In this document: positions 33,692 to 42,132 of the stretch, piece by piece
Numbering within the stretch: the stretch's first letter is position 1
Layout: every line of letters starts with the position of its first letter
Position numbers and translations under genes: made by a program
The notes under the pieces: generated by a model
What the model saw: only the letters and a program-made list of their open reading frames with translations
Database searches by the model: none
What the model was told of the DNA's origin: nothing
Source: DATEDA01 sp963827595
Lineage (GTDB): Bacteria; Pseudomonadota; Gammaproteobacteria; Burkholderiales; SG8-39
Direction of reading: 5' to 3'
DNA length: 64,000 nt
NCBI GenBank assembly: GCA_963827595.1
Contig: CAWHBT010000006.1
Location: 124,001-188,000, forward strand

Positions 33692-35566
33692 TTACCTTCC
33701 CGCGAGGACGTCGCCAGCGCCGGCGGCGACCAGTCGCTCCTCGCGGTCGTCGTACATGGACTCGACCAGGTCCCTGAAGCGCTCGAGCATGAGCGAGCGC
33801 TTCACCTTGCGCGTCGGCGTCACCGGCTCGCCCTCTTCCTCAGGATCGAGCGCCTTTGGCAGGATGCGGAACGTCTTCACCTGCTCGACGCGCGCAAGTT
33901 CCCCGTTGGCGCGGGCGATCTCGCCAGCGATCAGGCGGCCGACCTCCGGATGCCGCGCGAGGCTCGTGAAGCCGGTGTAGGGGACGCTACGGCCGCGCGC
34001 CCACTCCGCGACGGCATCGAAATCGATCTCGACGAGCGCCGTGACGTACTTCCTGGCGTGCCCGATGACCATCACCTCGGCGACGTAGGGGCTCGCGCGG
34101 AGCAGATTCTCGATGAACGACGGCGAAAGGGTCTTGCCGCCCGAGGTGACGATGAAGTCGCGCGCGCGGTCGACGATCCGCAAGCTGCCGTGCTCCAGCT
34201 CGCCCACGTCGCCCGTGCGCAGCCAGCCCTGCGCCGCGAACAGCTCGCGGGTCGCGTCGGGCTTGTTCCAATAGCCGTCGATCACGTGCTGGCCGCGAAT
34301 CAGGATCTCGTTGCCTTCGCCGAGCTCGAGCTCCCATCCGCCGGCGACGGTGCCGACGTTCCCGGGCCGGGGGAAGGGGCCCTTCTGGCCGGTGATGATC
34401 GCCCCCGCTTCCTCGGTCTGGCCGTAGATCTCGCAGAGGTTCACCCCCCAGATCTGCCACAGCGCCGCGGTCTCGGCCGGAAGCGCCGCCCCGCCCGAGA
34501 GCGCGAGCTCGACCTGGTCGAGGCCGAGCTTGTTGAGGAGCGGCCGGAAGACCAGCAGCCGTGCCAGGCCGTAGGCGAGCGCAGCGCCCGCGCCCCCGTC
34601 CCAGCGCCGGCGCGCCTGACGGCGGCCGGCGCGCATCGCGGCGTTGTACGCCGCGCGCTTGAGCGCCGACGTGCTGGCGATGCCGACGAGGACCTGCGAG
34701 GCGAACTTCTGCAGGTAGCGCGGCACCGCGAAGAGTACGGTCGGGGCCACCTCGAAGAGCGTCTGCGGCAGATCCGCGATGTCCTCGCCGAAGTGCGGCA
34801 CGAGCTTCGAGATCAGCGGCAGCGTGATCGCGATGTCGCGCCCGAAGATGTGGCACAGGGGCAGGAAGACCACGGTGCGGTGGCGGCGCGCGGCGAGCGT
34901 CGGATAGTGCGCGACGAAAGTGCGCACGGCGGCGACGTGCTTGCCGTGGGCGACCAGCGCTCCCTTGGGATGTCCGGTCGTGCCCGACGTGTAGACGATG
35001 AACGCGGGCGCCGACGGGTCGAGCGCGGCGGCGAGCCGCTCGAGGTGCTCGGCGTCGGCCCCCGCGCCGAGTTCGAGCACGTCGGCGAAGCGCTTGAGCC
35101 TCGGGCCGTCGTAGGCGAACATCGCCGAGTCGTCGATCACCACGATCGCGCGCAACCCGGGCAGCGCATTGGCGATCGGCAGGATCTTGTCGACGTATTC
35201 CTGGTCCTCGGCGACGAAGATCGACGCACCGCCGTCGCGCATCTGGTACTCGATCTCGGCGGCGGAGGCGGTCGGGTAGATGCCGTAGGTGACCCCGCCC
35301 GCGGCCTGCGCGCCGAGGTCGGCGATCATCCATTCCTCGCACGCGTCGCCCATGATCGCCACGCGCTCGCCGGGCGCGAGGCCGAGCGCGCTGAAGCCCC
35401 GCGCGCAGCGTGCGACCAGCCGCGCGTATTCGCACCAGGTGCGCTCGTGGTACAGGCCAAGGCGTTTCGCGCGGTAGGCAACGCCTTCCGGCTCGCGGCG
35501 CGCCCGTTCGGCGAGCAGCAACGGCGCGTTCTTCATGCGGAGGTTCTCGTCGATTCCGGGCACCAT
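33692..35566 (-). CDS. AMP-dependent acyl-CoA synthetase, FadD15-like
   Basis: A 624-residue long-form adenylating enzyme. It has YTSGTTGHPKG (ATP P-loop, about residue 185-195), EIYGQTEEAG, GWLRTGDVGELE and a C-terminal lysine region (VTPTRKVKRS). The split of the family into two lobes and a lid segment of ~60 residues between CHIFGRDIAIT and the adenine motif is typical of long-chain/aryl acyl-CoA ligases. It is the first gene of the minus-strand block. A second start (MKNAPLLLAERARREP) ten codons in is equally possible. Substrate probably the acid imported by the following transporter. Confidence 0.82.
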   Translation of the reverse strand: MVPGIDENLRMKNAPLLLAERARREPEGVAYRAKRLGLYHERTWCEYARLVARCARGFSALGLAPGERVAIMGDACEEWMIADLGAQAAGGVTYGIYPTASAAEIEYQMRDGGASIFVAEDQEYVDKILPIANALPGLRAIVVIDDSAMFAYDGPRLKRFADVLELGAGADAEHLERLAAALDPSAPAFIVYTSGTTGHPKGALVAHGKHVAAVRTFVAHYPTLAARRHRTVVFLPLCHIFGRDIAITLPLISKLVPHFGEDIADLPQTLFEVAPTVLFAVPRYLQKFASQVLVGIASTSALKRAAYNAAMRAGRRQARRRWDGGAGAALAYGLARLLVFRPLLNKLGLDQVELALSGGAALPAETAALWQIWGVNLCEIYGQTEEAGAIITGQKGPFPRPGNVGTVAGGWELELGEGNEILIRGQHVIDGYWNKPDATRELFAAQGWLRTGDVGELEHGSLRIVDRARDFIVTSGGKTLSPSFIENLLRASPYVAEVMVIGHARKYVTALVEIDFDAVAEWARGRSVPYTGFTSLARHPEVGRLIAGEIARANGELARVEQVKTFRILPKALDPEEEGEPVTPTRKVKRSLMLERFRDLVESMYDDREERLVAAGAGDVLAGR

Positions 35567-35773
35567 GGCGGGATTCGCGCGCGTCGCCTCGCCGCGTTCG
35601 GTACAGGTCGAACGCTATGATACGGACAAACCATCGCTCCAGGCCTGCCTGGGCGGGGCTGCGGCCGCGCGAGCGGCGCTCGTACAAATCGACGTTGATC
35701 GACGCAGCGGCAAGGCGGAAAATGGCCAGATCCCTCACCCCCGGGAGCGGGGGTGGCAAGCGAGGAGCTGCCG
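35567..35773. promoter_or_regulatory. Divergent promoter region, AMP ligase block and gentisate dioxygenase
   Basis: A 207-bp gap between divergent genes contains TATGAT at 35616-35621, a -10 candidate for the plus strand. No regulator gene adjoins, and no clear operator dyad was recognised. The position makes it the likely control point for both the catabolic block and ring cleavage. Confidence 0.35.
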
Positions 35774-36826
35774 ATGTCCGCCGTCCTGCAACCCCGGAGC
35801 GCGACCGAGATCGCCGCCGAGCGCAAGGCGTTCTACGACAAGATCGACAAGGCCAACTGCACGCCGCTCTGGGAGGTGCTGCACGGAATCATCACGCCCA
35901 CCCCCAACACGCCGTGCAAACCATATCTCTGGAAGTGGGACACGGTGTGGCCCTGGATCCAGGAGGCGGGCCGGCTCATCACGGCGAAGGAGGCGGAGCG
36001 CCGCGTGCTGGTGCTCGAGAATCCGGGCCTGCGCGGGCAGACGCGGATCACCCACAGCCTGTACGCTGGCCTCCAGGTCATCCTGCCGGGCGAGGTCGCG
36101 CCGGCGCATCGTCACTCGCAGTCGGCGCTGCGCTTCATCCTTCACGGCGGCGGCGCCTACACCGCGGTGGACGGCGAGAAGGTCACGATGAACGTCGGGG
36201 ACTTCGTCATCACCCCGTCGTGGACGTTCCACGACCACGGCAACCCGTCCAAGGAACCGATGGTCTGGATGGACGGCCTCGACGTGCCGATCGTCGAGCT
36301 GCTCGACGCGCAGTTCATGGAGAAGTTCCCCGAGGAGAGCCAGGCCACCTCGCGGAGCGAGGGCGAGACCTTCGCGCTGTTCGGCAACACGATGAAGCCG
36401 GTGGAGCACAAGCCGCGCTCGCGCACTTCGCCGCTCTTCTGGTACCCCTACGCGCGCACCCGCGAAGCGCTGGAGACGATGCGCTCGAGCCAGGACGCGC
36501 ACCAATGCTGGGGCTACAAGCTGCAGTACACGAACCCGGTCACCGGCGACTGGGCGATGCCGACCATCGGCACCTTCATGCAGCTGCTGCCGAAGGGCTA
36601 CAAGGGGAAGGAGTATCGCGCGACCGACTCCACGGCCTACGCCGTGGTCGAAGGCAAAGGCCGGTGCCTGATCGACGGCCAGACGCTCGCGTTCGGCCCG
36701 AAGGACGTGTTCGTCTGCCCGTCGTGGATGCCCTACCGGCTCGAGGCCGACGCGGACGCGGTGATCTTCAGCTTCTCCGACCGGCCGGTGCAGCAGGCGC
36801 TCGATCTCTGGCGCGAGGCCTACTGA
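35774..36826 (+). CDS. Gentisate 1,2-dioxygenase (bicupin)
   Basis: A 350-residue bicupin dioxygenase. The iron-binding N-terminal cupin has PAHRHSQSALRFILHG with the HxH pair, then FHDHGN, the third histidine. The C-terminal cupin (YRATDSTAYAVVEGKGRCLI) has lost most ligands, as in known gentisate dioxygenases. It cleaves gentisate between the carboxyl-bearing and hydroxyl-bearing carbons to maleylpyruvate. Start ATG 35774 (MSAVLQPRSATE) follows AGGAG at 6 nt; an ATG seven codons upstream lacks such a site. Closely related salicylate or 1-hydroxy-2-naphthoate dioxygenases cannot be excluded. No maleylpyruvate isomerase or hydrolase is in the window. Confidence 0.82.
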   Translation: MSAVLQPRSATEIAAERKAFYDKIDKANCTPLWEVLHGIITPTPNTPCKPYLWKWDTVWPWIQEAGRLITAKEAERRVLVLENPGLRGQTRITHSLYAGLQVILPGEVAPAHRHSQSALRFILHGGGAYTAVDGEKVTMNVGDFVITPSWTFHDHGNPSKEPMVWMDGLDVPIVELLDAQFMEKFPEESQATSRSEGETFALFGNTMKPVEHKPRSRTSPLFWYPYARTREALETMRSSQDAHQCWGYKLQYTNPVTGDWAMPTIGTFMQLLPKGYKGKEYRATDSTAYAVVEGKGRCLIDGQTLAFGPKDVFVCPSWMPYRLEADADAVIFSFSDRPVQQALDLWREAY

Positions 36827-36845
36827 TCCAGGGCCGCCGCCCGGC

Positions 36846-37697
36846 TCACTCCACGTAGCCCGGCGCCTTCGGGATGCCGTCGCTCTGCGCCTTGTCGTGG
36901 TTGATCCACAGCACGACCTTGTTCGCAGTCATGAAAGCCGCAATCGTTTCCATCGTGACCGTGCTCTGGTCGCGGTTGAAGTTCATTCCCGGCACCCGGC
37001 GGTTGGTCCAGTTCTCCTGGAAGTGGACCATGTCGCCGGAGAGCAGCACCGCGCCGGTCTTGGGCAGCCGCACCAGCAGCACCTGGTGCCCCGGCGTGTG
37101 TCCCGGCGCCGACTTGATGACCACCGACCCGTCGCCGAACACATCGTGGTCGCCGTTCAGCTTGACCACCTTGCTCGACCGCAGCTTGTCGTAGTTCGCG
37201 GGCACGAAGCCGAACTTCTGCGGCTCTGAGCCGAACGCGGCGTCGTACTCCGCCTCCTGGATGTAGAGCGTCGCAGCGGTGAAGTAGTTGGCGTTGCCGC
37301 AGTGGTCGGCGTGCATGTGCGACATGGCGAGAAACCTGACGTCCGCGGGCTCGACGCCGATCTCCTTCAGGCTCGCGACGAGCGTCTTCGGCATGCGGAT
37401 GTTGAGCCGGCCGCCGAGCACGGTGAGGCCGTCCGGCCGCGCCGCGAGTGCGTCGGAGTTGCCCGTGTCCCACAGCATCCAGCCCTGGGCGTGCCGGATC
37501 AGGTAGCAGCTGTTGCTGAACTCCATCGGCTTGCCGACGTTGAACCCCGGCGACCACAGCGACAGATCGGTCGTGCGGTTCTCCCCGCAGGGAATGACGT
37601 ACATGCGCTGGACGGCGGTCTTCGTCTCGGTCGTCGCACACCCGGCGACGATCGCGATGGCCGCAGCGGCGGCGAGGATGCTGGCGTGCTTACTCAT
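36846..37697 (-). CDS. Metallo-beta-lactamase-fold lipoprotein, AHL-lactonase-like
   Basis: A 283-residue protein with a lipoprotein signal (AIAIVAGC, lipobox Cys20) and a metallo-beta-lactamase fold. The dizinc motif SHMHADHCGN (His127, His129, Asp131, His132), then GHTPGHQ and LLSGDMVH, matches the AiiA/AttM family of N-acylhomoserine lactonases. A membrane-anchored location is unusual for quorum-quenching lactonases, so another lactone or ester is possible, such as an intermediate of aromatic degradation. It follows the Bug receptor gene by 19 bp. Confidence 0.72.
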   Translation of the reverse strand: MSKHASILAAAAAIAIVAGCATTETKTAVQRMYVIPCGENRTTDLSLWSPGFNVGKPMEFSNSCYLIRHAQGWMLWDTGNSDALAARPDGLTVLGGRLNIRMPKTLVASLKEIGVEPADVRFLAMSHMHADHCGNANYFTAATLYIQEAEYDAAFGSEPQKFGFVPANYDKLRSSKVVKLNGDHDVFGDGSVVIKSAPGHTPGHQVLLVRLPKTGAVLLSGDMVHFQENWTNRRVPGMNFNRDQSTVTMETIAAFMTANKVVLWINHDKAQSDGIPKAPGYVE

Positions 37698-37716
37698 GGG
37701 GCTCCTCCGGCGGGAT

Positions 37717-38679
37717 TCAGTCGTTCTTGATGTTTGCGGCCTTGGCGACCGCGGTCCACCGCTCGATGTCGCGCGCGACGGTGCGCCCGAGCTCCTCCGA
37801 GCTGCCGCCGACGGGGTCGAGGCTCATGGCGGCAAAGCGCTCGCGGATTTCCGACAGTCTCACGACCCGCGCGACCTCCTCCTGCAGGCGCTTCACCACC
37901 GGCGCCGGCGTCCCGGCCGGTGCGAAGAACGCGGTCCACAGGCCGACCTCGAGATCCGGCACCCCGGCTTCAGCCATGGTCGGCAGGTCAGGCCAGTTCG
38001 GATGGCGTTGCGCCGAGGTGACCGCGAGCGCGCGCGCCTGCCCGCCTTTGATCGGGCCGGTCGCCGGCGCCGGGTCGATGATGGTCATCGTCACCTCGCC
38101 CGCCATCACCGCCTTGATGGACTCGCCGCTGCTCTTGTACGGGATGTGTACGAACTGCGTGCCGGTCTTCTGCTTGAAGAGCTCGGTGGCGATCTGGAAC
38201 GCCGCGGCGCTTGCGGCGTAGTTCACCTGGGTCGGGCGCTGCCGCGCGTACTCGATCAGTTCCTTCACCGAGTTCACCGGCAGCTTCGCGCCCACCGCGA
38301 GGATCAGCGGAAACTGGCAGATCATCGAGATCGGGGCGAAGTCCTTCACCGGCGAGTACGGCAGCTTGGCGTAGGTCGCCGGGTTCATGGTCATCGGCCC
38401 GCTCGGGCCCATGAGGAGCGTGTAGCCGTCGGCGGGCTGCTTGGCGACGTACTCGGCGGCGATGATCGACTGCGCGCCGGGGCGGTTGTCGACGATCACC
38501 GGCTGGCCGAGGCCCTCGGCGAGCTTCGGCTGCATCACCCGGACGATGATGTCGTTGCCGCCGCCGGCCGCATAGCCGACGATGATCCGGATCGGCTTGG
38601 TCGGGAAGTCCTGCGCCGGCGCGGTGCCGGCCGCGGCGAGAGCGAGGCCCGCCAGTCCGGCGAAGAGCCACTTCCTCAT
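37717..38679 (-). CDS. Bug/TctC-family periplasmic receptor
   Basis: A 320-residue exported receptor (signal MRKWLFAGLAGLALAAAGTA, cleavage after APA) with the Bug signature FPTKPIRIIVGYAAGGGNDIIVR and VHIPYKSSGESIKAVMAGEV. Start ATG 38679 has GGAGGG upstream; a longer frame begins in noncoding sequence. No TctAB permease is nearby. It is in the same direction as the GlcG-like gene upstream, but the terminator at 38765-38788 separates them. Confidence 0.9.
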   Translation of the reverse strand: MRKWLFAGLAGLALAAAGTAPAQDFPTKPIRIIVGYAAGGGNDIIVRVMQPKLAEGLGQPVIVDNRPGAQSIIAAEYVAKQPADGYTLLMGPSGPMTMNPATYAKLPYSPVKDFAPISMICQFPLILAVGAKLPVNSVKELIEYARQRPTQVNYAASAAAFQIATELFKQKTGTQFVHIPYKSSGESIKAVMAGEVTMTIIDPAPATGPIKGGQARALAVTSAQRHPNWPDLPTMAEAGVPDLEVGLWTAFFAPAGTPAPVVKRLQEEVARVVRLSEIRERFAAMSLDPVGGSSEELGRTVARDIERWTAVAKAANIKND

Positions 38680-38764
38680 GGTGACGCCCTCCTCTAGCGC
38701 TGCGGCGGAATGCGCGCCGCCAGGCCGCGGCGGCCGAGCCGCCAAACCGCTACTGTCGCAGAAA

Positions 38765-38788
38765 CGGAAACGGGGCCGCAAGGCCCCG
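38765..38788 (-). terminator. Rho-independent terminator after the GlcG-like gene
   Basis: On the minus strand CGGGGCC-TTGC-GGCCCCG (arms 38782-38788 and 38771-38777) is followed by TTTCCGTTTC. It lies 24 bp past the GlcG-like stop and upstream of the Bug receptor. Confidence 0.7.
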
Positions 38789-38811
38789 CTCTCGTGGCGT
38801 GCGCCGCCGGT

Positions 38812-39291
38812 CTACTTGACCGCAGCCGCACCCGCCGCGGCGATCTGCTCGTCCTGATCGCCGGTCACGCCGCTGACGCCGATCCCGCCGACGATCCGCC
38901 CGCCGATCACGATCGGCAAGCCTCCGGGGCTAGTCGTCGCGCCCCTCAGCCCGAGGATGCTGGGGCCACCCTTATCGGCCCGCTCCGCGAACGTCCGGCT
39001 CGCCCGGCGGAACGCCGCGCCGACGTTCGCCTTGTCGAGCGCGATCGCGACACTGGCGATTTGGGTGTCGTCCAGCCGCTCGAAGTAGATCAGCGAACCG
39101 TGGGTATCAACGATGGCGATCGCCACTTTCCAGTTGTTCTTCGCCGCCTCCGCCGCCGCCCCGGTCGCGATCTTCTTCGCGGTGGCAAGGTCAAGGGCTG
39201 GCGGACCGTAGGTCTGCGCCGAAGCGTAGGTGGCGAGCAGCGCGCACAGCGCCAGACCCGCGATTTGAACGACCGACTTCCTCATCGACAT
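38812..39291 (-). CDS. Exported GlcG/HbpS (DUF336) family protein
   Basis: A 159-residue protein with a signal peptide (MSMRKSVVQIAGLALCALLA, cleavage ASA-Q) and the compact HbpS/GlcG fold, including YGPPALDLATAKKIATGA, GLPIVIGGRIVGGIGVSG at the C-terminal half, and DQDEQIAAAGAAAV. Members bind haem or act as cofactor-independent accessory proteins; the role is unclear. ATG 39289-39291 has AAAGGAGGG at good spacing. It precedes a Bug receptor, a frequent pairing in Burkholderiales. Confidence 0.78.
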   Translation of the reverse strand: MSMRKSVVQIAGLALCALLATYASAQTYGPPALDLATAKKIATGAAAEAAKNNWKVAIAIVDTHGSLIYFERLDDTQIASVAIALDKANVGAAFRRASRTFAERADKGGPSILGLRGATTSPGGLPIVIGGRIVGGIGVSGVTGDQDEQIAAAGAAAVK

Positions 39292-39525
39292 GACTCCCTC
39301 CTTTGGGTGTTGACCGCGCCGAAACCGTGCCCGAGCAAACGTCAGGGAACGTCCGGCTATTCCCCCGCCGGGGCTGCGGGCCGGCCATCGTATACCGGCG
39401 CGTGCCGGGACGCCACACCGGTCGCTAAGCAACTGCTCATCAGCGGGTAGCGGTGTGCCGTCTGATGAAACCGCCCGGCTGGCGCATAATTCTTGAAAAT
39501 ACGACATCGAAGCCGCTTCCTCGCG

Positions 39526-39918
39526 ATGGAAATCCTGCACCCGCCCGGCTGGCCGAAGCCGCGCGGCTACTCGAACGGCGTCGCCGCCCGCGGGCGGCAG
39601 CTCTACGTCGCCGGGCAGGTCGGCTGGGACGAGCAGTGCACGTTCCAGACCGACGAGTTCGTCGGCCAGGTTCGCCAAGCGCTGAAGAACATTGTCGCGG
39701 TGCTTGCCGCGGGCGGCGCCAAGCCCGAGCACATCACCCGCATGACCTGGTACGTCACGAGCAAGCGCGAGTATCTCGCCGCCGGCCCGGCCCTCGGTGC
39801 GGCGTACCGCGAGGTCATCGGGCGGCACTATCCCGCGATGACCGCGATCGAGGTGTCGGCGCTCATCGAGGACCGCGCCAAGGTCGAGATCGAGGTGACT
39901 GCAGTTGTCCCGGAGTGA
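39526..39918 (+). CDS. RidA/YjgF-family enamine/imine deaminase
   Basis: A 130-residue single-domain RidA-like protein. It has RITRMTWYVT-type strand (ITRMTWYVT) with the arginine that binds the substrate carboxylate and IEVSALIEDRAKVEIEVTAV at the C-terminus with the conserved glutamate. Proteins of this family hydrolyse reactive enamines/imines, or serve as deaminases in aromatic amine and pyrimidine degradation. ATG 39526 (MEILHPPGW) chosen by homology; a TTG at 39493 is possible. It precedes an arylformamidase-like gene by 4 bp, so they are co-transcribed. Confidence 0.8.
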   Translation: MEILHPPGWPKPRGYSNGVAARGRQLYVAGQVGWDEQCTFQTDEFVGQVRQALKNIVAVLAAGGAKPEHITRMTWYVTSKREYLAAGPALGAAYREVIGRHYPAMTAIEVSALIEDRAKVEIEVTAVVPE

Positions 39919-39922
39919 GGAA

Positions 39923-40780
39923 ATGAACAAGGCCACGACCAAGGGCGCCGCCTACTGGGAGTCCCAGTACAACAACCGCGCGGCCATCCCCGATCACCCG
40001 CAGTACTTCGCGCGCTGGGCGGAAAAATCGGCGGCGGCACGGCAGAGCCTGCGCTGCTACCTAGACGTGCCGTACGGCACGCACGCGATGGAGAAGCTGG
40101 ACGTCTTCCTCCCCCAGGGGCGCAGCCGCGCGCTGCTGATGTTCATCCACGGCGGCTACTGGCGCTCGCTCGACAAGAAGGACCACTCGTTCGTCGCCGC
40201 CGAGCTGGTCAAGCGCGGGGTCACGGTGGCGGTGCCGAACTACGCGCTCTGCCCGGCGGTGACGATCGAGGGCATCGTGCGCCAGATGCTGCAGGCGTGC
40301 GCGTGGCTCTACCGCAACGGCGGCCACTTCGGCGCGCCCTACGGCAACCTCTACGTGTCCGGCCACTCGGCCGGCGGCCACCTCACCGCGATGATGATGG
40401 CCGCGCTCTTCCCGACCTTCGCGCGCGATCTGCCCGGGAGGGTCGTGAGCGGCGGGCTCGCGATCAGTGGCGTGTTCGACCTGCGCGACATCCCCAGCGT
40501 GCCGTCGATCAACGACCACGTGCGGCTGAAGACCGGGGAGGCCTGGAAGGTGAGCCCGATGGCCTATCCGCCGGCGACCGACGCGCCCCTCTACCTCGCC
40601 GCCGGCGGCAAGGAATTGCCGCCGTTCGTCGACCAGAACCGGGCGTTCGGCCAGAAGTGGCAGAAGGTCCTCGCACAGGACATCCCCTGCCCCGGCGACA
40701 ACCACTTCTCGATCCTCGAGAAGCTCGTCGACCCCTCGAGCGCGCTCTTCCAGGGCGCGCTGAAGATGATGAAGCTGTGA
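39923..40780 (+). CDS. Alpha/beta hydrolase, arylformamidase (kynurenine formamidase)-like
   Basis: A 285-residue serine hydrolase. The oxyanion motif HGGYWRSLDKKDHSFVA and the nucleophile elbow GHSAGGH match the kynurenine formamidase type found in eukaryotes and some bacteria; the histidine GDNHFSI near the C-terminus completes the triad. ATG 39923 follows GGAGTGAGGAA. Operon with RidA: together they could hydrolyse an N-formyl aromatic amine and remove a reactive imine. Assignment to kynurenine is not proven; other kyn genes are absent here. Confidence 0.72.
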   Translation: MNKATTKGAAYWESQYNNRAAIPDHPQYFARWAEKSAAARQSLRCYLDVPYGTHAMEKLDVFLPQGRSRALLMFIHGGYWRSLDKKDHSFVAAELVKRGVTVAVPNYALCPAVTIEGIVRQMLQACAWLYRNGGHFGAPYGNLYVSGHSAGGHLTAMMMAALFPTFARDLPGRVVSGGLAISGVFDLRDIPSVPSINDHVRLKTGEAWKVSPMAYPPATDAPLYLAAGGKELPPFVDQNRAFGQKWQKVLAQDIPCPGDNHFSILEKLVDPSSALFQGALKMMKL

Positions 40781-40837
40781 TGCCCCTTCCGGCCTAGCGC
40801 TCGCCGCCGGCCGGGCGGGTCGCACGGGACGGGCTGC

Positions 40838-42109
40838 ATGACGCCGAAGGACCTTCTCGTCGAGTCGTTCCGGGCCGCCGTCGCCGCCGCCGACCCGCTC
40901 AAGATCCTCCCCGGTCACCTGCCGCCGCCGCCCGCGGGCCGTACGCTCGTCCTCGGCGCCGGGAAGGCCGCGGCGTCGATGGCGCTCGCCGTGGAGCAGC
41001 ACTGGCCCGCGGCTGCGCCCCTCGATGGCCTCGTCATTACCCGCTATCGCCACGGGCTGCTCACGAACCGCGTCAAGGTCGTCGAGGCCGGCCACCCGAT
41101 CCCCGACGCGAGCGGCGAGAAGGCCGCGCGCGAGATCCTCCGCCTCACCAAGAGCCTAGGGCCGGACGATTTCCTGCTCGCCCTCGTGTCGGGCGGTGGC
41201 TCGGCGCTGCTCTCGCTGCCCGTCGACGGGATCACGATCGACGAGCTGAAGGCGACGACGAAGGAGCTGCTCCGCTGCGGCGCGCCGATCCAGGACATGA
41301 ACACGGTGCGCAAGCACCTGTCGGCGATCCAGGGCGGCCGGCTGGCGGCCGCGACGAAGGCTCGCGTCGTGGCGCTCGTCGTGTCGGACGTGACCGGTGA
41401 CGATCCGACCCACGTCGCCTCCGGGCCCTGTGCACCGGACCCGAGCACGTACCAGGAGGCGCTCGACGTTCTCGCGCGCTACGGCGTGAAAGCCCCCAAG
41501 AACGTGAGCGACTTCCTCGAGCGCGGCGCGCGCGGCGAGGTTCCCGAATCGCCGAAGCCGGGGGACAAGGTCTTCGCCCGCGTCGAGAACCGAGTGATCG
41601 CGACCGCTCAGCAGTCGCTGCAGGCGGCGGCGCGCTACTTCGCGGGCCAGGGCATCACGCCGGCGATCCTCGGTGACAGCGTCACCGGGGAGGCCGCAGA
41701 AGTGGCGAAGGTCTACGGTGCGCTCGCGCGCCAGGTGAAGCAGCGCGGTGAGCCGTTCAAACCCCCGGTCGCCCTGATCTCGGGTGGGGAGTGCACGGTG
41801 ACGGTGCGCGGCCGAGGTCGCGGGGGCCGCTGCGGCGAGTTTCTCCTCGCGCTCGGGCTCGACCTCGCGGGGTTGGATGGCGTGCACGCGCTCGCCGCCG
41901 ACACCGACGGCATCGACGGCTCGGAGGACAACGCCGGCGCGTACCTCACGCCAGACTCGCTCGCCCGCGCCGAGAGCACGGGGTTGAGCGCGAAGCGGCT
42001 CGCGGCGAACAACGACAGCTACAGCTTCTTCAGCGTCCTCGGCGACCTCGTGGTCACCGGCCCGACGCGCACGAACGTCAACGACTACCGGGTGATCCTC
42101 GTCGTCTGA
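40838..42109 (+). CDS. Glycerate 2-kinase, GckA/MOFRL family
   Basis: A 423-residue kinase with the GckA N-terminal domain (VLGAGKAAASMA, VSGGGSALLSLPVDG, MNTVRKHLSAIQGG) and the C-terminal MOFRL domain (GGECTVTVRGRGRGGRCGEFLLA, ADTDGIDGSEDNAGA). It phosphorylates D-glycerate at C2, feeding the product of glyoxylate, tartronate or serine breakdown into glycolysis. It is 57 bp after the hydrolase on the same strand, possibly its own unit. It converges on the slipin gene 23 bp away. Confidence 0.87.
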   Translation: MTPKDLLVESFRAAVAAADPLKILPGHLPPPPAGRTLVLGAGKAAASMALAVEQHWPAAAPLDGLVITRYRHGLLTNRVKVVEAGHPIPDASGEKAAREILRLTKSLGPDDFLLALVSGGGSALLSLPVDGITIDELKATTKELLRCGAPIQDMNTVRKHLSAIQGGRLAAATKARVVALVVSDVTGDDPTHVASGPCAPDPSTYQEALDVLARYGVKAPKNVSDFLERGARGEVPESPKPGDKVFARVENRVIATAQQSLQAAARYFAGQGITPAILGDSVTGEAAEVAKVYGALARQVKQRGEPFKPPVALISGGECTVTVRGRGRGGRCGEFLLALGLDLAGLDGVHALAADTDGIDGSEDNAGAYLTPDSLARAESTGLSAKRLAANNDSYSFFSVLGDLVVTGPTRTNVNDYRVILVV

Positions 42110-42132
42110 AGCCGAGTTCCGACCGGTGCGGC

